The notes under the pieces: generated by a model | Seen by the model: only the letters and a program-made list of their open reading frames with translations | What the model was told of the DNA's origin: nothing | Database searches by the model: none | NCBI GenBank assembly: GCA_003222535.1 | Contig: QHWJ01000367.1 | Span: forward strand, 1-32,840 | Length of the DNA: 32,840 nt | Source: Acidobacteriota bacterium | GTDB lineage: Bacteria; Acidobacteriota; Vicinamibacteria; Vicinamibacterales; CAVVIG01 | Direction of reading: 5' to 3' | In this document: one piece after another, positions 1 to 5,041 of the stretch | Position numbering within the stretch: position 1 is the first letter of the stretch | Layout of the letters: every line of letters starts with the position of its first letter | Position numbers and translations under genes: made by a program

Positions 1-66
1 CCTCAACGCCACTTCCTCGTCGCGAGTGGTGTCGCCCGCGAGTCGACCAAGGGACCGCTCGCGCTG

Positions 67-321
67 TCACCGCGTTTCGAAGCCGGCATACCGCGCCAGC
101 TCGCCCGTGACGACCCGCGCGAGCAGGCGCGTCTGGATTTCCAGAACACGCCGGTAGCTGACACGATACCCGAACACTGGATGCGTGACGAGCGTGTCCA
201 TCCGCTGCTCGTAGGCGCGGAGACAGGCCGGCACCTTGTGCTTAGCGAGGAATCTGAGAATGTCTCGGGCGGCCAGGGCGAGTCCGCGTGCTGGGACCTT
301 CAGATGTGTTTTTTTCGCCAT
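67..321 (-). pseudogene. cas1: Chimeric ORF: unknown/nucleotidyltransferase-like N-terminus joined to the Cas1 C-terminus
   Basis: An 84-codon frame whose last ~48 residues, from about AYEQRMD to the end, read as the extreme C-terminus of Cas1 ([13 protein letters not shown], then [11 protein letters not shown]-like helix residues, ending GFETR). This is the style of the Cas1 half of type I-G Cas4-Cas1 fusions. Full Cas1 is over 300 residues, so the catalytic Glu/His/Asp region and any Cas4 domain are absent. The first ~34 residues ([20 protein letters not shown] and on) do not look like Cas1; they resemble the start of a small nucleotidyltransferase-like protein, but that is a guess. The join near base 220 implies a deletion fusing two genes. 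The ORF overlaps the upstream small gene by 22 bp. An integrase function is impossible; it is most likely a deletion scar. Confidence 0.6.
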
Positions 322-557
322 AAGGCGAAGGCGCGCTGCACGCGGATGAGGGCGTCGGCGTCGTCACCGGGACGATCGGGCTGCCACAGGCTGAGCAGAT
401 CGAGCGTCATGCTTGCCCGCTGCCCGGTTCGCATGGCCCCCAACCGGCGCCAGCGTTCGGCGTCGAGCACGGGGCCGACACGCTTCCAGTTTTCGAGCCA
501 CCGTTTCGTCGCGGCGCCGGTGTCGTCGACGATGGTCGGTGACCGGCTGGCGCGCAC
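300..557 (-). CDS. Small hypothetical protein upstream of the Cas1 chimera
   Basis: An 85-codon frame starting ATG at 557. The predicted protein is helical and charged, with [20 protein letters not shown] near the start and LSLWQP in the middle. This type of short protein often precedes a nucleotidyltransferase or other toxin-like gene, and here its end overlaps the next frame by 22 bp. That agrees with the idea that the following chimera began as such a partner. I do not recognise a defined family. It could be an orphaned antitoxin-like gene whose partner was truncated by the Cas1 fusion. Confidence 0.45.
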   Translation of the reverse strand: MRASRSPTIVDDTGAATKRWLENWKRVGPVLDAERWRRLGAMRTGQRASMTLDLLSLWQPDRPGDDADALIRVQRAFALWRKKHI

Positions 558-581
558 CAGATGATTCTACAGTTCCGGACC

Positions 582-587
582 TATAAT
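582..587 (+). promoter_or_regulatory. Perfect -10 box (TATAAT) six bases before the MntA start codon
   Basis: TATAAT is followed by six bases and then ATG at 594. Transcription normally begins 6-7 bases after a -10 box, so the mRNA would begin at or next to the start codon, that is, be leaderless. No good -35 hexamer is seen 16-18 bases upstream. Confidence 0.5.
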
Positions 588-593
588 CCAGCG

Positions 594-989
594 ATGGATC
601 CGGATCGCCTTTCGGCTGTGTGCCGCACCCACGGCGTCCGTCTGCTGCTGCAGTTCGGATCGACAGTTTCCAACCGCGCGCACGCGGCGAGCGACACCGA
701 TCTGGCCGTGCTGCTGGAGAGGCGGCCGGCGTCTCTGGACGCGTACGCTGATCTCTCTGGGGATTTCCAGGCGCTGCTACCAGGCCGGGAAGTCGACCTG
801 GCGCTCATCAACGGCGCCGATCCGCTCTTCCTCAAGAGGATCACCGAAAATTGCCGGCTTCTGTATGGGCCGATGCGAGCGCTGCAGGAGCTGAAGATCT
901 ATGCGTTCAAGCGATACCAGGACCACCGCCGGTTCCTGGCGATGGAGCGCAATTACGTGCGTGACAAGATCCGGGCGCTGGCGCGATGA
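594..989 (+). CDS. mntA: MNT-domain nucleotidyltransferase, antitoxin of a HEPN/MNT pair
   Basis: A 131-residue minimal nucleotidyltransferase. The active-site pattern GS-x10-DxD is present: G22-S23 then D34 and D36, with a probable third carboxylate at D68 (REVDLALI). In characterised HEPN/MNT systems the MNT protein AMPylates a tyrosine of the HEPN RNase and so neutralises it; transfer of that role here is inference. The ATG at 594 was chosen over an in-frame ATG at 561 because a TATAAT box sits at 582-587, inside the longer reading. The stop overlaps the HEPN start (ATGA at 986-989), indicating translational coupling and a conserved stoichiometry. All catalytic residues look intact, unlike the broken genes around it. 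Confidence 0.85.
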   Translation: MDPDRLSAVCRTHGVRLLLQFGSTVSNRAHAASDTDLAVLLERRPASLDAYADLSGDFQALLPGREVDLALINGADPLFLKRITENCRLLYGPMRALQELKIYAFKRYQDHRRFLAMERNYVRDKIRALAR

Positions 990-1420
990 CGGTCGATCGC
1001 GAGCTCGTCACCCGGAAGCTGCTGCTGATCACCCAGGACCTTGACGCCGTCGCGCCGTTCGCGACAAAGCCGGTTTCGACGTTTCTGGAGAGCCGCGTCG
1101 ATCGGGCGGTGGTCGAGCGGCTGCTGGAACGGGTGATCGGCCGGATGATTGACGTCAAGTATCACCTGATTACGGAGTGCGGGCACCCGCCGCCGTCCGA
1201 CTATCACGCCTCCTTCCTGAAACTGGCCGAGCTGGGAATCTTGGACCACGAGTTCGCGCGGCGCATCGCGCGGTGCGCCGGCCTGCGCAACCGGCTCGTG
1301 CACGAGTACGAGGAGATCGATCCACGCAAGGTCTTCGAGTCGCTTCAGGCCGCCAGAGACGACATCGTCACGTACGTGCGCAGCGTCGAGTCGTACTTCG
1401 ACGGACTATCGGGACCGTGA
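986..1420 (+). CDS. hepT: HEPN-domain RNase toxin (DUF86/HepT type)
   Basis: A 144-residue helical HEPN protein of the DUF86 family. The signature RX4HXY is intact as RNRLVHEY (R101, H106, Y108). Arg and His are the RNase residues in this family and the Tyr is the site that the MNT partner AMPylates in the studied Shewanella pair. The start codon overlaps the MNT stop by 4 bp, the usual operon layout. The gene ends 17 bp from the convergent end of the PIN-associated gene. The pair appears functional and is probably a toxin-antitoxin or phage-defense module. Confidence 0.85.
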   Translation: MTVDRELVTRKLLLITQDLDAVAPFATKPVSTFLESRVDRAVVERLLERVIGRMIDVKYHLITECGHPPPSDYHASFLKLAELGILDHEFARRIARCAGLRNRLVHEYEEIDPRKVFESLQAARDDIVTYVRSVESYFDGLSGP

Positions 1421-1437
1421 GCGAAAGATTCCGGGCA

Positions 1438-1632
1438 TCAGGACGATGGCTGGCCGATCCTCGGGACGTCGTGGTCGTCAGGCCGCTTTGGCGTCAGCAC
1501 GACTGCCGTTCGCCCTGCGGCGGCCTCCTCACGAGCCAGGAGATCGAGTAGCCCGTCCAACGTGCCGCCGGCGGCCTGCAACAGTGCGGCGCGCGCCGCG
1601 CGGACCTCGTCGACAATCTGGTCCCTCGTCAT
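1438..1632 (-). CDS. Small partner protein of the PIN toxin (putative antitoxin)
   Basis: A 64-residue protein beginning MTRDQIVDEVRAARAALLQA. It has the layout of the short proteins commonly found just after one VapC-like PIN family: an N-terminal xIVDEVRxxR helix, then a segment ending ...AGRTAVVLTPKR. The ATG at 1630-1632 overlaps the TGA that would end the undamaged PIN frame (1632-1634). This supports both the start choice and the view that the PIN gene once read through to 1632. The protein itself has no lesion. The antitoxin role is inferred from context; no DNA-binding motif is obvious. Confidence 0.6.
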   Translation of the reverse strand: MTRDQIVDEVRAARAALLQAAGGTLDGLLDLLAREEAAAGRTAVVLTPKRPDDHDVPRIGQPSS

Positions 1633-2104
1633 CAGAGCTCCTCCATGAGCTGCTCCGGGGTGCACACGACCGGCGCGATGTAGCCTGCCGAGACGCAGGT
1701 GCGCTCAATGCGCCACTTGATTTGCGCTTGGCGCTGAGCCGGAGATTCCACGTCATCAGGTAGTCAATGCCATGCACAGCCGCGACGGCGATGTGCACGG
1801 CGTCCGCCACGGCGTAGGCAGGCACGACCGCTTCTCGAAGAAGTCGCGTACCAAGCTCTCGGACCGCCGGCGTGAGAGCGAGCGACGGAATGTCCCGCAG
1901 CATGTCATAGCGTCGCTCGGCGGCCTCCGGATTCCCGCTGCGTGCCTCCTGATGCACCAATTCCGACACGAACAGCGCAAACGCCAGACGCCGGGACGCC
2001 CACCAATCGAGCGTGGTCCGCTGGTGAGCGGCGGTCACCAAGTCCGAACTGATGCGAGCCGCCAGATAGCTGATGACTGTCGTCTCCAGGTACACGGACG
2101 CCAT
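1632..2104 (-). pseudogene. vapC: PIN-domain (VapC-like) toxin with a one-base frameshift
   Basis: The frame from ATG 2104 encodes a PIN nuclease: MASVYLETTVISYL (first acidic site), FVSELVHQEAR, YAVADAVHIAVA and DYLMTWN. After TWN (about 1745) the frame becomes arginine/serine rich and runs on to 1529. The other frame, however, gives the expected tail: AQIKWRIERTC, SAGYIAPVVCTPEQLMEEL and a stop at 1632-1634. Adding one base near 1725-1735 restores a protein of about 157 residues, the normal size for this family. The lesion removes only the C-terminal part, after the last catalytic Asp. It could be a true mutation or a sequencing error; no slippery site suggesting programmed shifting is seen. 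Confidence 0.75.
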
Positions 2105-2116
2105 GACGCAGGTTCC

Positions 2117-2143
2117 ATTGTAGCGGGCTTACTCATCCGTCAA
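2117..2143 (-). promoter_or_regulatory. Possible promoter of the PIN gene
   Basis: On the minus strand TTGACG (2143-2138) and TACAAT (2122-2117) are separated by 15 bp, shorter than the usual 17. TACAAT lies 12 bases before the PIN ATG, so the leader would be very short, as for the MNT genes of the same island. The -35 part overlaps the end of an upstream frame fragment. Confidence 0.35.
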
Positions 2144-2290
2144 TTCTCGACGCAGGGATCCGATGTCCACGACGAACGCGTCCACGCCCGCGCGGGAGCG
2201 GGCTTCTTTCGACAGGGCGGGGATCTCGTCACGCTGCAATCTGGTGTCGTCAAAAAGCCTGCGTTTCGACTGAAAACAATCGCCTCTTCA
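2129..2290 (-). pseudogene. Unrecognised gene fragment between the Csb2 remnant and the PIN gene
   Basis: The gap 2105-2340 holds one minus-strand frame with protein-like composition, roughly 2290 to TAA at 2129. It reads ...SKRRLFDDTRLQRDEIPALS, continues with RSRAGVDAFVVDIGSLRREL and ends TDE. It has no start codon because an in-frame stop precedes it. It stands where cas4-cas1 would be expected after csb2, but shows no Cas4 cysteine motif, so I do not assign it to Cas4. It may be the tail of an antitoxin or other gene removed by the same deletions. No CRISPR repeats are seen here. Confidence 0.3.
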
Positions 2291-2340
2291 ATGCGTGGAC
2301 ATCGATTCAACGTGACAGTCTGACGGGCGGAGGGTCGTCA

Positions 2341-2850
2341 TCACTGCCTCCGCCCCGCGAACAGGCCACCGCCCAGATGCCGGCTCCTTCCGAGGACGAT
2401 TGGCCCCCCGACGGCCACTCTGAACGCCAGGACCGCGCCCCCAACCAAGCCGACTCCGGATACGCCGCGCAGCTCGCAGGGCGTTACAAGCGGTTCAGGA
2501 AGACCGCCTCGGCGACACTCCGCGCGAAGATCTGCGGCCAGAGCCTCTGTGGCGCCAACCTGTTTCGTGTGACGCGTGACCTGATACGGGGTCACGCTCT
2601 CCCAGGTGCGGGTTGGAGCGAAGAGCCGATCGGCACCGAGGTCAATAGACGCCTTGGTCAGCATCAGGCGGCCCGCCGAACCTGCCCGCAACTCGCGAAA
2701 CTCGGTCATAGCGATATCGAGGATTTCCAAATGCCCCTTCTCCTCGTGGGTTGGAGGACGCCGATCGACGACATGAGGCGCAAGGACCAAAATCCGAACT
2801 GGCCCAGGGTCGAACACGAATGTCAGATGCGGATAACGCTCCGTTCGCGC
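2341..2850 (-). pseudogene. csb2: Csb2 (type I-G Cas5/Cas6-like) C-terminal remnant
   Basis: From about 2841 the minus frame ending at 2341 reads as the C-terminal ~165 residues of Csb2: HLTFVFDPGPVRILVLAP, KASIDLGADRLFAPTRTWES, VTPYQVTRH, ALAADLRAECRR, ELRGVSGVGLVGG, and the glycine-rich ending GPIVLGRSRHLGGGLFAG. This ending with LGRSR-GGG is typical of the type I-G Cas5-Cas6 fusion protein. The 5' part is missing, and the frame is entered from cas3 codons in a different reading frame, so no normal start exists. In intact type I-G loci csb2 lies after cas3, csx17 and csb1 and before cas4-cas1. The order here fits that with internal deletions. Confidence 0.7.
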
Positions 2851-3406
2851 GGGTGAGCTTCTCGAACGGTGGGACCAGATGCGCCTCATCGAGCACGACC
2901 AATGTGTCGGCTCCGAGGAGGCCGGCGTGGTATGGCCGCATCTTGCGGGATGTCCCATAGCCCTCGAAGAGAAGCCGGGAGCCGATCATGTCGACGGTGC
3001 CCACGATGATGGCGGGCGAGGCGGGATCTTCCAGCCAGTCCTTGTTGTCAATGTATTGACCACGGAGAGTCGAGATCGGCAGCGAGCGTGCTCCCAGACC
3101 GAGCGCTTGTTTGAGCTTTGCATCGCGGTCAACGCAGGCCCGGAGCCCGTTTGCTACATCCGTTGCCTGGTCGACCACTGCGCGCCGGTCCACAACATAG
3201 ACGAGGCGGCGGGGCAACGGCGCACGGTGCGCCCGTGCGACAAGCCAGATCGCCATCACCGCGGTCTTGCCGAGTCCTGTCGGAATGTCGCACGCCCTCG
3301 GGATTCTGTTTTCAATCAGCTCGGCGAATAGTGCCTGTTGCCATGGGAACGGCGTGTTGCCGGTGAGGCCCTCGAATTGCGCACAGAAATCTCCGCTGAG
3401 ATGCAC
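2642..3406 (-). pseudogene. cas3: Cas3 helicase N-terminal remnant (type I-G), fused out of frame to csb2
   Basis: The start is taken as GTG at 3406, preceded by AGGAGG with 5 bp spacing. The protein begins VHLSGDFCAQFEGLTG and carries the type I-G Cas3 helicase start: FPWQQALFAEL, Walker A in DIPTGLGKTAV, RRLVYVVDRRAVVDQAT, STLRGQ, AIIVGTVDMIGSRLLFEGYG, and the DEAH box in LVVLDEAHLVPPFEKL. At about 2855 the Cas3 similarity stops, and the frame continues through csb2 DNA in the wrong frame to a stop at 2642. The remainder of the helicase and any HD domain, together with csx17, csb1 and the 5' half of csb2, are missing. Only about 184 Cas3 codons remain, so no functional nuclease-helicase is expected. 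Confidence 0.75.
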
Positions 3407-3457
3407 CCTCGCCTCCTGGTGGCGATCATCGACCGCAGCCGTGACAAGACAGGTCAC

Positions 3458-3905
3458 GGCGAGCCAATCGCTCTGAAAGGAATCGCGAGGTCGTAATACG
3501 ACGTCGCGAGTTCGATGATCAGGAATCTGAGACCTTCCGACTCATTGGGGCTGTACCGGATTGCACACTTACAGCGGATTGCCACCTGCCTCGCGGTTGG
3601 CACAAGGAGCAGCGATGCGATTAATGAGGGCCTGCTGGACACCGTGTCCATGTCGTGCGCTAGTCGATTCAAGGAGCTTGCCGTGCCAAAGTCCGTTTGA
3701 GCGCGGCCACTACTCGTGATCGCTTGCTGGACGCTCCGCAACAAGGTGTGCTCCGCGGCAAATACGATCCCGTACACCGGGCCCCCACCACGGGCTCTGC
3801 TTCGATAGAGCCGCGGATCTACATGGGCGGACTGGGCGTGGAGCACACTTGGTGTTTTGAGCCCGATAGGCCGTGAATGCTTACGATCGATGGAGACTTC
3901 GCATC
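3458..3905. other. Gene-poor stretch upstream of cas3
   Basis: About 450 bp with lower GC than the rest. A minus-strand frame of 130 codons (3846-3454) is open but matches no family I know, lacks a clear ribosome site, and its composition is not clearly coding. No tandem repeats, CRISPR repeats or tRNA folds are apparent. It may hold decayed remains like its neighbours. Confidence 0.4.
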
Positions 3906-4119
3906 ATGACGTTCGTCATCACCGTCATCCAGGACGAAGACGGCATGTTCGTCGTCGAGTGCCCGGCGATTCCGGGGCTACGTGAGCCAGGGGCGGACGG
4001 TTGCGGAGGCGGAGGACAACATCAGGGACGCCATCCGCGAATGTCTCGCGGCGCGACGCGAACTGGGACTGCCGCTCACGATCGAGGTGCGCGACCTGGA
4101 CGCCTCTGTCGAAATATAG
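3906..4119 (+). pseudogene. hicB: HicB-like antitoxin with a one-base frameshift
   Basis: The frame from ATG 3906 starts MTFVITVIQDEDGMFVVECP, a HicB partial RNase H-fold start, then AIPG. After CCGGGG (about 3973-3976) it loses sense. Removing one G restores YVSQGRTVAEAEDNIRDAI, RECLAARRELGLPLTIEV and a stop at 4117-4119, giving a ~70-residue protein typical of short HicB/UPF0150 proteins. No hicA is next to it, so it was probably an orphan before breaking. The lesion sits in a four-G run, so a sequencing slip is possible. It lies between the cas3 remnant and the second MNT/HEPN pair. Confidence 0.75.
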
Positions 4120-4162
4120 ATGGCTCCAATCAGGCGACTCTGCTGAACCGAAAACCCGACGA

Positions 4163-4168
4163 TATACT
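4163..4168 (+). promoter_or_regulatory. -10 box (TATACT) six bases before the second MNT start codon
   Basis: TATACT, then six bases, then GTG at 4175: the same spacing as at the first MNT gene. Aligned from the box to the start codon, the two sites agree at 11 of 15 bases. This again predicts a leaderless mRNA. No convincing -35 box is seen. Confidence 0.45.
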
Positions 4169-4174
4169 ACAGCC

Positions 4175-4510
4175 GTGGTCAGCAGCTCGATCAGAAGGCG
4201 CGCGCTGGACCTCTTCGCCGAACGGGCGCGAGAGATCCTTGGGCCGAAACTGCTGGATCTCCGTCTCTTCGGTTCCGAGGCTCGTGGCGAGGCCAGACCC
4301 GACTCCGATCTGGACGTGCTCGTCGTCGTGCAGCCCGACGCGGAACGCGCGACCCTCGAGGACCGGATCGTCGACATCGCATTTGACGTCAACCTCGAAT
4401 TTGGCCTCTATATCTCTCCACGGGTGGTCACGCGCGGCATCCTGGATGATCCCGTCTGGCGCGAGACGCCGTTCTTGAAGAATGTCGTCCGCGAAAGCAT
4501 TCCGCTGTGA
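4175..4510 (+). CDS. MNT-domain nucleotidyltransferase of a second HEPN/MNT pair
   Basis: A 111-residue minimal nucleotidyltransferase with GS-x10-DxD: G33-S34 in RLFGSEARGEARPDSDLDVL, then D45 and D47; a third Asp is probable in the FDVNLEF strand. The GTG at 4175 is chosen because upstream codons of the same frame lie in the HicB gene and read as arginine/serine-rich noise, and because a -10 box lies just upstream. The stop overlaps the HEPN start (GTGA, 4507-4510). It belongs to a different subfamily from the first MNT gene, with a classic FGSxARGEAxxxSDLD motif. Probably the antitoxin or regulatory half of the pair. Confidence 0.8.
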   Translation: MVSSSIRRRALDLFAERAREILGPKLLDLRLFGSEARGEARPDSDLDVLVVVQPDAERATLEDRIVDIAFDVNLEFGLYISPRVVTRGILDDPVWRETPFLKNVVRESIPL

Positions 4511-4923
4511 CGCCCTCGGAGTCCCTGGCGCACCACCGGATGGCTCGCGCGCGCGCAACATTCGACGACGCTGACGCGCTGATCGAGGGGAAGCGCTGGA
4601 ATGGCGCGCTGAACCGGTTGTATTACGCCGCCTTCTATGCGGCTCGAGCGCTCCTGGCGACGCAGAGTCTCGATTCGTCCCGTCACAGCGGGGTCATCTC
4701 GTTGTTTCAGCAGCATTTCGTGCGGACCGGCCGCGTTCCTCAAGAAACCGCCCGGGCGCTCCCGCGCTTGTTCGAAAAACGCCAAACGACAGACTACGGA
4801 GACTACGCCGAGGCGACCCGCGACGAAGTCGCAGCGCTGAGAGTTCAAGTCGCGGCGTTCCTCAAAGCGTGCGAGGATTTGCTTCCTCCCCCTGAATCGC
4901 CTGCCCGTCCGACCGACGACTGA
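4507..4923 (+). CDS. HEPN-domain protein of the second HEPN/MNT pair
   Basis: A 138-residue helical HEPN protein (PF05168-like). Recognisable parts are ALNRLYYAAFYAARALL and RHSGVISLFQQHFV. The canonical RX4-6H RNase motif is absent: the matching place reads KRQTTDYGDY, as is common in this subfamily, so RNase activity is uncertain. The GTG start overlaps the MNT stop. The last ~12 residues are proline rich and probably disordered. The gene is undamaged. It may be a toxin by another mechanism or a binding partner of the MNT enzyme. Confidence 0.75.
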   Translation: MTPSESLAHHRMARARATFDDADALIEGKRWNGALNRLYYAAFYAARALLATQSLDSSRHSGVISLFQQHFVRTGRVPQETARALPRLFEKRQTTDYGDYAEATRDEVAALRVQVAAFLKACEDLLPPPESPARPTDD

Positions 4924-4988
4924 AACCGCATCGGATTCGCGCAGGCCAGGAAAAAAAGCGAGCGCGCTACGACGCATTCACCAAGACC

Positions 4989-5005
4989 GGCTGAAGCCTT
5001 CGCGC
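4989..5005 (+). repeat. Copy of the GGCTGAAGCCTTCGCGC repeat
   Basis: In the gap between the HEPN gene and the SNF2 helicase. The same short sequence occurs at 9631-9656 (inside a gene), 19065-19086 (reverse strand) and 32810-32834. This copy marks the right edge of the left-hand island, which otherwise lacks repeats. Confidence 0.6.
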
Positions 5006-5041
5006 GACGACGCGCGGTCGCACCAGTCCGCTGGACCTGTC

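Noticed and set aside
1720-1745. Programmed frameshift in the PIN gene
   Set aside because: No slippery heptamer, stimulatory stem or conserved overlap; a simple one-base loss explains it.
2240-2330. Possible CRISPR repeat-like sequence near the Csb2 remnant
   Set aside because: One stretch looked like a repeat end (GCGATTG), but no second copy or spacer-sized periodicity exists. No CRISPR array is seen in the window.
2377-2856. Plus frame of 159 codons across the Csb2 remnant
   Set aside because: Antisense of recognisable Csb2 sequence.
3454-3846. 130-codon minus frame upstream of cas3
   Set aside because: No recognisable family, no ribosome site and weak coding character; listed only as unassigned DNA.
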